The notes under the pieces were generated by a model. It was not told where the DNA came from. It worked only from the letters and a program-made list of their open reading frames with translations, and ran no database searches. Both the position numbers and the translations under genes were made by a program. A stretch of 64,000 bases of DNA, from the NCBI GenBank assembly GCA_951394045.1, contig OX595986.1, positions 3,811,534 to 3,875,533 of the forward strand, in the 5' to 3' direction. The stretch comes from Nitzschia sp. DOCU1 (Eukaryota > Bacillariophyta > Bacillariophyceae > Bacillariales > Bacillariaceae). Shown here piece after piece: positions 54,575 to 63,403 of the stretch (positions are counted from its first letter, which is position 1; every line of letters begins with the position of its first letter).

Positions 54575-55942
54575 ATGGCGAACACTATCGGGATGGAGGC
54601 GATTGTCGAGATTGACGAGAACGAAAGATACTGGGTCGGGAAGGGATTCGGAAAGGGCGGTCTTCTCCCCAACGATCGAGGCGCCTACACGACAACCGAT
54701 GGAAGCATTTTCTGGAAATCGCTTCAAGAGGCCAGCGAAGATTTACTGCTCCTAGGTCGTGGCTGGAAATACAGCGACGACGACGGTTTCCTTCCCACCC
54801 GCCCACAAGCACCCGAAGGTTGCTGGATGTATGCCACCGATTTTGGGACGAATCACATGCTGCAAGCAAAGCCTGATCACAGCACTTTACATTTTGTACG
54901 CTTTCGCCGTCTTGTACGGGTAAAAAAGTTCGATCCCGAAGAGTTTGTCAGTCGACAAGTCTACGAGCAATGCGATCATTGCGATTCGGTTTCCGTGGAG
55001 GCACTTTCTCAGCTCTTATTGGATGTGCTCGCATATACATCGATGCTTCACAACAAGTCGCAAGCGACGGATGCAGTCCTTTTACCGCTCAAAAAGGTCG
55101 TCATCGACCTTGCAATCAGCCATGAGGTTGCGGAGGGACCAGATCCGGATGCGGCGTACTGGTATCAGCTACAAATGCTGCGAAGGAAACTCGAAAACTT
55201 TGTTGAAAAGGAGCGCAGCCACAGTGTCTTAGGTCGGCTTTTGTCGAGTGTAGACTTTTCATTTCCCGCGCGGACGGAACGAAAAGAGTTCCTGGAACGA
55301 CGTGACGACGTGGCAGCGGGATGTTTACCAAAGGACGAACGCGATGCCATTGCAGGCCTGATTGCTCGCAAACTAGACCCAAATTTCCAGGTACACTGCG
55401 ATCAAAAAGCGTGTGGCGACCAATGTCCTTTTGCTCGAGCTGCTTGTCCTAACAAAGGGTGCCCAGAAACAATGTCCAGAATTCATTTGACTGCTCATGA
55501 TATCAAGTGCGGCTACAAGGAAGTAGAATGTGAATGCGGCGAAACTTTCAACGCACGTGAGCTACCAGTCCATCGAGCCGAGGCGTGCCGATTTCGAATT
55601 GTGGATTGTCCATTCAAGGGAATAGGATGCATCAAAGAAGTGAAGGCCTGCGATTTGCAACAACACGTCATGGACGACACGACATCACACTTGCTACTGG
55701 CAGTAGGGCGGATAGAGCGGCAAGAGCAAGCCATTGGAAATCTCCATACTATGATTAAAAATCTGAGATCAGAGAAAGAAGAACTTTCTCGCAACCTGCA
55801 AGCGGAGAAAGATCATTCCGCCAAGGAGCTCTCTCAGCTCGAAACCAAACTGACGAAACTTGCCAAAGATCTTGGCGACTTTGAAAAGTCGACGACAAAG
55901 GAATTGAAAAGGCTCAATACCCCTAAACAGACACTAACATAG
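54575..55942 (+). CDS. DysF-domain plus TRAF-type zinc finger protein
   Basis: The start at 54575 (MANTIGME) gives 455 residues. Residues about 8-120 match the dysferlin/peroxin (DysF) fold: ENERYWVGKGFGKGGLLPNDRGAY, then GRGWKYSDDDGFLPTRP, GCWMYATDFG and VRFRRLVRVKKF. Residues 134-136 (CDHC) may bind metal. Residues about 275-370 hold TRAF-type zinc fingers with regularly spaced Cys/His pairs (C-x4-C-x3-C, C-x4-C, H-x4-C, C-x-C, H-x4-C, C-x6-C, C-x5-H). Residues 375-445 form a coiled coil. DysF domains occur in peroxisome membrane proteins and ferlins; TRAF fingers occur in ubiquitin signalling adaptors. I know no standard protein with this order, so function is open. Single exon. Confidence 0.82.
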   Translation: MANTIGMEAIVEIDENERYWVGKGFGKGGLLPNDRGAYTTTDGSIFWKSLQEASEDLLLLGRGWKYSDDDGFLPTRPQAPEGCWMYATDFGTNHMLQAKPDHSTLHFVRFRRLVRVKKFDPEEFVSRQVYEQCDHCDSVSVEALSQLLLDVLAYTSMLHNKSQATDAVLLPLKKVVIDLAISHEVAEGPDPDAAYWYQLQMLRRKLENFVEKERSHSVLGRLLSSVDFSFPARTERKEFLERRDDVAAGCLPKDERDAIAGLIARKLDPNFQVHCDQKACGDQCPFARAACPNKGCPETMSRIHLTAHDIKCGYKEVECECGETFNARELPVHRAEACRFRIVDCPFKGIGCIKEVKACDLQQHVMDDTTSHLLLAVGRIERQEQAIGNLHTMIKNLRSEKEELSRNLQAEKDHSAKELSQLETKLTKLAKDLGDFEKSTTKELKRLNTPKQTLT

Positions 55943-55973
55943 AGTAATCCGGCATTCACTTGGCACTAGGAAC

Positions 55974-56605
55974 TCATTGATAGTATCCCTGCTGCGGATA
56001 CGAAGCATCTGGATCCTGCCAATCGTCCCGAGCCGGCGCCAGACTGTTTAGTAGTGTCGTACACAGAGGCTCGAGAACCTCCTTTAGCAGGGGGATAGCA
56101 GTGGATCGGACAGCGCCAAGATTTGCGTGTAAACTGACAAGGATTGTCACGACCTGCAGAATTCCGAGATCGTGGGGGTCAGTCAATCATAGCACTCCAG
56201 GTTTGCTCCCTCAAATTGCTTGAGAAACTTACCACCGGTGCTTGGTAGACATGGAATATTGTTCCTAAGATGACAAGATTTACCCAGTGAGAAAAATAGG
56301 AACCTGTGAATCTCGGCCGACGTGAACTCACCGTGATCATAAATTGCGGTGACGATCCTTGCCTCTTTTCCCATATTCAGAAGAGGGAATTGTTTCGACG
56401 CCGGTGCCCACGTGCTCTCGATGCTACTTAAGACATCGTCATTCAGTGGAACATCCCGGTCAGCATAAACTCTTCCCAGAGGAACTCCCTCAGCTGTACT
56501 CAGCAAAATAACTTGAATGCCCCCGCTTGCTGCGTTGGTCCGCTTCACAATTTGATGCAACGTGCTCTGCAGATTGCCGGGTAAGAGATCAACGGTGTTT
56601 GACAT
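55974..56605 (-). CDS. LAMTOR3/MP1-like Roadblock-fold protein
   Basis: LAMTOR3 pairs with LAMTOR2 in the Ragulator complex that recruits Rag GTPases and TORC1 to lysosomes. Three exons are derived: 56332-56605, 56233-56264 (a 32-nt microexon) and 55974-56153, giving 161 residues. The start is the ATG at 56605. The fold pattern is there: a first helix (NLQSTLHQIVKRT), GGIQVILLSTAEGVPLGRVYAD, SKQFPLLNMGKEARIVTAIYDHG, then GTIFHVYQAPVVVTILVSLHANLGAV. The C-terminal PLLKEVLEPL helix and a polar tail (DDWQDPDASYPQQGYYQ) extend beyond the animal protein (about 124 residues). Without the microexon the beta-sheet strand would be lost. Confidence 0.82.
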
Positions 56606-57404
56606 CCTTGCTGTACGTTCCAAGAAAGAAATATCAAGAGGTCGACTATCAATCTTGATCGCAAGTGCCTTTGCTCAATGAGATGAACGCACAGTAATAC
56701 AACGTTTCCTTCAAAAATGCGAACAAAATCTCTCGCCGCGGCGGGGCGGCATCATGATGGTCAAAAATCCACGCGCGCTGGTCGACTTGGTCCTCTGACC
56801 TGTGAACCTACCGGTAGTTGTCTTTATTTTAAGTCGATTGGGTCACTCAGCAATGAAATGAATGAATGAGGATCTTTCCCGTCTGGCCGTCATTTCGTTG
56901 TATTCACCAACATCACGGAGGGTTCTCGCCCAATCGGAACTTCTTTCTGCCGCGCCTGCGTCATCATCTCGGAGCGCAAGTTTCTTGGATTTCGCGGAAT
57001 GGGAACAACTCGGTAACAGATCATATGAAATGGGGCTCAACACCGACTTCTCGGTTGGAATGAATCGCATTGGTAGTTGCTTCCTGCGTTAGGATGCTGC
57101 AATACTGCTGGCTAGATTAGAAGCAACTGCTTCGCAGTTGTTGATGACATTAATTCTTCGGCCTGCTCGTACTATATGGCCCTCTAGAAGTAGAGTCAAA
57201 GTACTAGTAATTCAACATAACCGGTATCTTACTAATGTATGATGGAAGACACACCGAGGCGTATGAATCACAAAGTGAATGTAGCCAAAAGTATGTGTTC
57301 TAAGACTTTCGAAGCTACAATGCCGCATTTAGTCTATACATTGTGGAAGGTAGTCCGTCCCAATCGAATATTACAGTGCCGCCTAATCCCTCAGGATAGC
57401 CAGT
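56606..57404. other. Intergenic region
   Basis: It lies between the 5' side of the LAMTOR3-like gene and the 3' end of the Rieske-like gene. It contains the third CTACCGGTAG palindrome at 56808-56817. Short frames on both strands are unsupported. Confidence 0.45.
56808..56817. promoter_or_regulatory. Palindrome CTACCGGTAG, copy 3
   Basis: This is the third exact copy in the window, about 203 bp 5' of the LAMTOR3-like start codon. Function is a guess. Confidence 0.3.
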
Positions 57405-58026
57405 TTAGTAGTACTTGCCATCGGCCTTACCCTGGGCATCCAAGATACCGCTCCAGTAGTTGGCTTCGAAGTTGAACTTAGCATTGACATCAACTTGCAC
57501 CTCAATGTATTTTCCGCTCTTGCGGACGGGGTAGGTGGGAACACCAGTGGGGGAGAAGGCTCCTCCGATGAGCTTTCCAATTCCAGATGGGCACCATGCT
57601 CCAACAACATCTCCAGTCTTCAAGGAGAACTTGGTTCCAAGGACGGGGTCTTGGATGGTTCCATCGGCACCAACCTTACCGAAAGAAAGGGGTTGGTTGA
57701 CAGGGGGGCACTTGTCTCCAAGGGCATAGACGGCTCCCTTGGGGTCAACAGCAATGCAGATGGCAAGTCCACCGGCGACACCAGAGGTGGCAGCACCCGG
57801 ATCGGGAAGATCCTCAATATCAATGCATGGGACGTATTGAAGCTTCGACTTGAATTTAGCCATGTTCAGTGCGGTGGTGGAAACCTGTAAAAATATATGT
57901 GAGTTGAGGTGGTTGAAGTAGCTAAACCAACTCCTTGGGCAAACGTCGACTTACACCGGACTTTTGAGGGGCAGCCGTGAAGGCGGCGGCGCTGGCGACA
58001 AGGGAGGCAATGATGGAAAGCTTCAT
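57405..58026 (-). CDS. Plastid-targeted Rieske-fold protein lacking cluster ligands
   Basis: Exons 57955-58026 and 57405-57884 give 183 residues. Exon 1 encodes a signal peptide ending in SAAAFTAAP, which implies plastid import, and splicing adds VSTTALN before MAKFKSKLQ. The body follows the Rieske ferredoxin pattern: VYALGDKCPPVNQPLSFGKVGADGTI, QDPVLGTKFSLKTGDVVG, then WCPSGIG. In a true Rieske the two ligand boxes read C-x-H and C-x2-H. Here the first box is C-P-P, and the second reads D-P-V-L, so three of the four [2Fe-2S] ligands are absent. It therefore probably binds no cluster and acts as a structural thylakoid or complex subunit; that is inference. C-terminal strands (YPVRKSGKYIEVQVDVN, FNFEANYW) are unlike ordinary Rieske tails. 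Confidence 0.75.
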
Positions 58027-58783
58027 TTTGTCTGAGGAGTATCTGCTGGCAAAAAGTACGGCATGTGAGTGCATTATCGACCGGCACGACGGCAACAACA
58101 CTAAACCCCGTCAAACCCGAAAACGAGAAAAAACGATTCCATTCGCATCTCTTCTATCTCTCTACGCCCCAAGGTAGCTGAAGACATTTGTTGCTATGGC
58201 ACAAAGCCTCGATTGTGGTCCGATGCACCATGGTTAACAGCTTAACACCAACCGGAAACGCACCTTGCACGAAAGTGACAATGGCAGGAAGGTTAGCCCG
58301 AACGGTCGCTGAAGCTCTGCACGGCGCCTTACTGCAAGAGCCAACGACGTCAGTTGTTGAGGTCGCGATCCTCCTCGGAGAGCCCATGGCTCTCGTCTGC
58401 GCGCAAACTCCGCCCAAGGATCGCGAAGGAAAGAGTTCAACTTTCTGCGCACGCCAATGTGCACCGTACAGCACTTGCGTAGATCTTACGTGGAAACAAG
58501 GAACTGAGGTGGTAACGCTACATACCTACAAGGAAACCTAAAGAAAATGGTCAATTTGAAGATGACGTCATCGGGTTTTATGGACCTGCACCCCGACGAC
58601 CGTTCATCTTCGGTCTGGCAAAGAACAACGCACGCCGAAGACGACGATGGTGCAGGAAAAAAGCCAGAAACCAAAGTTGTAAGGGTAAAACCATTCTCGC
58701 ATTCCAGAAGGAAGATTTTGAGAGCTTCTGGTGAAAGAGACAAATTCGGAAAAAGATCGAGATTCGGTACTGACAAAGACAAT
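58027..58783. other. Divergent intergenic region
   Basis: It separates two genes for plastid-targeted proteins (Rieske-like, minus; methyltransferase, plus). A 117-codon frame at 58188-58541 and an N-terminal extension of the methyltransferase frame have no support. Confidence 0.45.
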
Positions 58784-59671
58784 ATGTGGAACCGCCTTGG
58801 CCTTGTGTGGCTTCTGTTCTTTACACAGGATGCCGCTGCTTTTATGATTCCAGGATCGCACCTTCATTCGCCATTGATCCGAGAGGGTAACCCTGCTCGT
58901 CCCAAGACGACGCTTCAAATGGGGTTGGATATGGTCACATACATGCGAGTGGAATGGATCGCTGCAGCTTTGTGTACGAATCAGACGCCACGATCTGCCG
59001 ATGTCTGCTTGCAACTTGGGTGCGAGGATGGCCGAGCAGTTACTTTTGTCCCTCGCACCATTGAACGTCTCATTACCTCCAGCATAGAACCAGATGGTGT
59101 GATCCCAGTTTCTGTCGAGCGCCAGTTAAAGCAGCAAGAAAAGGTTCGAAATGCTGGGCGAGTGGAAATTGTCAATCAACGCGCCGACGACTTAAAAGAG
59201 ACACCGGACGAAAGCGTTGACGTAGTGATTAGTTTGGCTGCTTGCGAGCGAATGATTGAAAAAGGTCTTGATTGGAAGAAGAGCGTTCAAGAAGCTGCTC
59301 GTGTGCTAAAACCTGGGGGTCGGCTTCTGTTTGTAGAACCGCCCGAACTGGATGGCGTATCTTATCTCGACTATCTGGCGAATCTTAGCGTCCAAAACAT
59401 GTCTGGGGACGGGGAGGAAGGAAATGGTGAACTTTTCAATGTCTTTGAGCCTCTAGGCTACGACGATGTTGATCTTGTGTTGAAGCCTCATGTTGCTGGA
59501 GTCGTCGTCAAGGCGGAAGATGCAGGCTTAACGAAGGAGGAGCGGGAAAGGAAAGCAAAGAATGCAGAGCAAGAACGCTATGCCGAAATCTCGATTTCTG
59601 CCTTTGAACGAGGTTTGAAGAAACGAAAACGAAAGAAAAAGAATGCGGATGGTGCCGAGTCCACAGCATAG
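58784..59671 (+). CDS. Plastid-targeted class I SAM-dependent methyltransferase
   Basis: The start at 58784 gives 295 residues and a signal peptide WNRLGLVWLLFFTQDAAAF with an AAAF import motif, so I prefer it to the in-frame ATG 237 bp upstream. The methyltransferase core shows motif I as VCLQLGCEDGRAV (residues 74-86, a weak G-x-G-x-G), an acidic VDVVISLAACE block, and the motif ARVLKPGGRLLFVEPPE near residue 170, typical of the Methyltransf_11 group. The C-terminus is strongly basic (KKRKRKKKN), unusual for a plastid protein. The substrate cannot be told; small-molecule or quinone-type methylation is possible. Single exon. Confidence 0.78.
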   Translation: MWNRLGLVWLLFFTQDAAAFMIPGSHLHSPLIREGNPARPKTTLQMGLDMVTYMRVEWIAAALCTNQTPRSADVCLQLGCEDGRAVTFVPRTIERLITSSIEPDGVIPVSVERQLKQQEKVRNAGRVEIVNQRADDLKETPDESVDVVISLAACERMIEKGLDWKKSVQEAARVLKPGGRLLFVEPPELDGVSYLDYLANLSVQNMSGDGEEGNGELFNVFEPLGYDDVDLVLKPHVAGVVVKAEDAGLTKEERERKAKNAEQERYAEISISAFERGLKKRKRKKKNADGAESTA

Positions 59672-60195
59672 TTGGGCTGCCTATACAAGGCTCGGCAAGA
59701 ATTGTTCCGTCTATTCTATCCTCAGCTCTGTAGGCTTTACTCTTCATTTCAAGCAATAAGATATGGTAATATTTGACAAGTAGGAAGACTTTAGCTAGAA
59801 ATATTGAAGTCGCATAGATTGGCACGTTGCTTTCATCTAGCTGCTGGTATTTTGAATTAGCAGGGCGAAAGGGTTCCGGTAGCTCTGCAGAAAGTTCGAT
59901 GGAACCACGTGGAAGCAGATAATATCTTTGTCTGATGGATATTCTAGCGAGTTCTCGAGTTTGGGAAATCCAAGAAGTCAAGTCGTGGCTGTGTGTTCTC
60001 GCCGAATCCGGAGCGCGCTGGCGGCCCCGCCGCTGGGTTTCTTTCCTTTTTGTTCGATGGCTTTTCCGACGATGACACACAACATATGATAACGAAGGTC
60101 CATACCGCAGAACTCGCAAGCGGCAACGGCGCTGAAACAAAGTTAGTCAATACCAACTCATCCTGTAGACAGGCTAGCTATCAATCAAACAACCC
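59672..60195. other. Intergenic region
   Basis: It lies between two plus-strand genes. A minus-strand frame of 210 codons (59508-60140) overlaps the methyltransferase 3' end and looks fortuitous. No motif is recognised. Confidence 0.45.
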
Positions 60196-61569
60196 ATGTC
60201 GTTTTCACCGTTTGAAGATTTTCTTGAGTTCTCGGATGATGCTTCCAACTTGATAACTACGAACAATGATGAACCTTCGGAGTCCTCAACAACTCAATCA
60301 GGGAGCAACGGAGGACTGTATGAAACGACTATTCTTTCGTCTAGGGACTCTGGTAGCGTTCTATCTTTTACTGATACCATGTCTATTGACAGTGATACAT
60401 TGCAGGAGTTTGGGTCGATTGTCACACTGCCACCAGGAACATTGGCGGGGCTCATTCAAAGGAACCACGGGCAGAATGCGGACAACGCTGATAGCGAAGA
60501 GAACACGATGAGCACCATTGTGTCGTCGGCTCCATCGGGGTCTTATATTCCCGCCCCAGAAGCCTCTCAAGACATTTGGGCAATATGTCCCCACCCAAGT
60601 TTCGTAACTTCCGATCGTATAAACACGCTTTCCACTGTTTGTACAGATACACTTTCCTATCAGCGGTTACTGGGCGACGCTACATCGGTTGTATCGGCCA
60701 TGAATGACGACGATTCCATGTCGGCGCCGTCGGTGCAATCGATCAGAATTGTGGTGCATTCTCCAGAACACGAACGCGCCACATTCGAGGCCATTGCTAA
60801 CCAGCTTCTGCGGGACGTGTCAGGGGACCCAAAATCATCAGGGAGGTGGTATTCTCGTTTCACGGACTTTGACTGGGATCAACTTCGAGAAGTGGCTAGA
60901 GTGGTACTGGCATCAACAGGTCCAGCTCCAAAGTTTCTGCCGCTGCCCCCTTCTCCACCGGTAGACTTGCCCCCGTTACATGGATTTCCTGTCGGCTACA
61001 TTGCTGCGGAACTACTTCCGTCTAATTTTGTTTGTCCTTGTTGCAAGGATGTTCTGGTTGGTGCACTTGCTCTTGATTGTGGTTGCACGGTGTGTGCAGG
61101 ATGTTGGGACGAGGATTCTTTCCTACCTTCCGAAGTCCTCGAGCAGGAAGATTATGTCTGGGTCGACCAGAGGCGGTGCAACGGGTGCCGTAGAATGGTC
61201 CATTCTACTATTCCCTGTCAGGCCTTGGACGTTGTGGTCTTTCAGATCATGGAAAAGCTAGACCCATCACAACGAGATGACAGAATACAGAGCATGAAGG
61301 TGCTGTACTATTCTCGACTAGGTGCCTGGCGACAGACTGTCTTGGCCAAGAATGACGCTTTGTCCAAGAAACATGCATTACAGGAAGATGAGATGCTGGC
61401 CCGCCTCATTCAAGAGGAAGAGGATGTAATCTGGGACAAGGAGCACTCTCGAGATCGTGCCCTTTCCTACTCAACCCGGACGTTGCTAGTAATTGGTCAA
61501 GCTGCTGTGGCACTATTCGCCGCGACGTTGTCTTCTGTTGCCCTTAAGGCTCTTTTCCGACGTCGATGA
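60196..61569 (+). CDS. Tail-anchored RING-type zinc finger protein
   Basis: The 457-residue product has a long acidic, Ser/Thr/Asp-rich N-terminus (1-260). A RING-like cluster follows at 280-331: C280, C282/C283, then C295-x-C297-x2-C300-x2-C303 and C328-x2-C331, with a Pro and Trp spacing similar to U-box/RING E3 ligases. A helical region with KKHALQEDEMLARLIQEEEDVIWD lies near 395-420. The C-terminus is one hydrophobic segment (LLVIGQAAVALFAATLSSVAL) followed by KALFRRR, a tail anchor with a basic end, as in ER or mitochondrial outer membrane proteins. The likely role is a membrane-bound E3 ubiquitin ligase; the target is unknown. Confidence 0.75.
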   Translation: MSFSPFEDFLEFSDDASNLITTNNDEPSESSTTQSGSNGGLYETTILSSRDSGSVLSFTDTMSIDSDTLQEFGSIVTLPPGTLAGLIQRNHGQNADNADSEENTMSTIVSSAPSGSYIPAPEASQDIWAICPHPSFVTSDRINTLSTVCTDTLSYQRLLGDATSVVSAMNDDDSMSAPSVQSIRIVVHSPEHERATFEAIANQLLRDVSGDPKSSGRWYSRFTDFDWDQLREVARVVLASTGPAPKFLPLPPSPPVDLPPLHGFPVGYIAAELLPSNFVCPCCKDVLVGALALDCGCTVCAGCWDEDSFLPSEVLEQEDYVWVDQRRCNGCRRMVHSTIPCQALDVVVFQIMEKLDPSQRDDRIQSMKVLYYSRLGAWRQTVLAKNDALSKKHALQEDEMLARLIQEEEDVIWDKEHSRDRALSYSTRTLLVIGQAAVALFAATLSSVALKALFRRR

Positions 61570-61789
61570 CAAGAGTTATCAGCATGAAGTGCGAAGGCAA
61601 TATGTACTGGTAGATATGTTACTCCTGGTATATAGACTGTGCAGTAGAGTGTCCATAGTCGCTGATTATATGTTGCGTATCTACATTGTGGGTACAGTCG
61701 GTCAGCAATGAAGCAAAAACGGCTCTATCAACTACCAGAAACTCCTTTTCGTCTGGAAACACGTCTTTCCAGACACAAATGTAACTTTT

Positions 61790-62758
61790 TTAACTGAGCT
61801 CCAAATCGTGCGTATAGTCGCTATCCTGTATCATGATATCATGAGTTCTTCGGTCGCTATTTGTACAACCACACATTGCACGGCACGGATAGCAGACACA
61901 CCGGGTAATCCCGCACGTGCAAGCAACCATGATGCGGCAAATACTGTAAAGAGAGGCAGCAAGACCAGGGAGGATCAGCAAAAAGGCGGCGGTCGTCAAA
62001 TGTCATTGGGGCGACGACCCAGGGAAAATGCCCGCCATCACTCACCTGGAGCAGCAACCGTCTGGATTTTCCAGCATTTGCTGAGCCGTAAATATCGCCA
62101 AACATAGCCCAACAGCGAATGTAACCGACAATGCGATAAGAACTGTGCGATCATGCTCGACTTCCTCCATGGAAGAATCGGTCCATTTCCATGCATCATC
62201 AGTGGCAACTTCAGGATTCAGGGGCTGCAAAGGATCGTCATCATTGGCAATATAAGTGGACTCGGGTCGCGGGGAAGGAGCAGGAGTCTCCCATTCCGGA
62301 TAAGGAACTGCTGCAGGAATTGTAGGCTCCAATTCACTTGGAGAAGCAACTGGCGAATCGACAGGAAAAGGCGTGTCCTCATCGCCCCCACCAGGCTCAG
62401 TTGTTTCTTCAAATCCTTCATCAGAAGGATCAGGGGTTACATCAAAACCTGCACCGTCAGTTGGTTCATCCAATGTTGGTTCGTCTAAGGTTGGTTCATC
62501 TACGGTCGGCTCGTCCACGGTGGGTTCGGTCATTGTTGGCTCGCCCTCCGTTAGAGCTGGTGTTGGAACTGGTGTTTCTCCCCCAACCCCAAAACCATCG
62601 GAAGGAGTCGGCTGAGGCGTAAACTCCGCACCGACGAGCGCAGATGGTGTTGGCGCATCCGAATTTTCCTGGTCTAATCGACGACGAAGTATCGACGACG
62701 GCCCCGCTTCCGTGGCCAAGAACGGCACGGACAAAAGAGCAAGTAAGGCGACCCTCAT
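61790..62758 (-). CDS. Type I membrane protein with Pro/Thr/Glu-rich repeat ectodomain and Cys-rich tail
   Basis: Exons 62046-62758 and 61790-61943 give 288 residues, starting at the ATG at 62758 (MRVALLALLSVPFLATEAG, a signal peptide); an ATG 33 bp upstream is an alternative. The ectodomain is rich in Pro, Thr, Ser, Glu and Asp with five tandem EPTxD units. One membrane helix follows (TVLIALSVTFAVGLCLAIF). Splicing at CC(AG|T) then adds a Cys-rich cytoplasmic segment (CRIMVACTCGITRCVCYPCRAMCGC), a candidate for palmitoylation, and an acidic end. Without splicing the protein stops just after the membrane helix. Family unknown; a cell-surface or cell-wall-linked role is possible. Confidence 0.7.
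62453..62542 (-). repeat. 15-bp tandem repeat coding EPTxD units
   Basis: Six adjacent copies of a 15-bp unit encode EPTMT, EPTVD, EPTVD, EPTLD, EPTLD and EPTDG in the ectodomain of the membrane protein. The nucleotide copies are similar but not identical. Confidence 0.75.
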
Positions 62759-63403
62759 AATATTGGCAGCAGTTTGTCTGAACAATAACAATCAAACAAA
62801 TCAAGTCCAAGCAGCAATGTGCTAACTTCACGAGTATCTGCTTCGAGAGTTAGCACGCTGGTTCCCTTTCTAATCCGAGAAAAGCATAATGGTCACCCGC
62901 CAGCTTCGTCGGTCATTGTCCTTTCCCCGTCGGTGGCCGATCATTGGCACGAGAATGCTTCTGCCGCTCCAAAAATGTTATTGCAAAGAAGGGCTCGGCC
63001 TGGACACGTGGCTGGGTTCTGTGGGCATCATGCCGGGAGTGGCTGGCACGCGTGATGGCGGAACTGGTGGGCGTCGAGGATGGCTGGTGTGGCGCGCGTG
63101 TAAGTAACGTATATGCGGAACATACTTGCGTGCCTGGATGAGGGTGAATGGTGGGGGAATCGCATTTATTGAGGCTGCGCAAGCGTCAGTTGGGAAGCGC
63201 TGACTTCAACAGCTCGCGTGTGGTATGCTATTGGCATGCTCGAAATATGTAGGCAGCCACCAGTTGCGTAGTGAAAACGGCCGGCGTGGAGTGGTGGAAA
63301 ATTCTGACATCGATGGATCGGGTTTTTGTGCGAAAGGTCATAATTCGTTGAATTGCAAGCTGAAATCACAACGACGACAACAACAACAAGTTGCAGGACG
63401 ACA
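62759..63403. other. Divergent intergenic region
   Basis: It separates the membrane protein gene (minus) and the last, partial gene (plus) and should contain both promoters. A CAA/CGA-rich leader precedes the last gene. Confidence 0.45.

Noticed and set aside
59508..60140. 210-codon minus-strand frame overlapping the methyltransferase 3' end
   Set aside because: It overlaps a well-supported gene antisense and has no domain.
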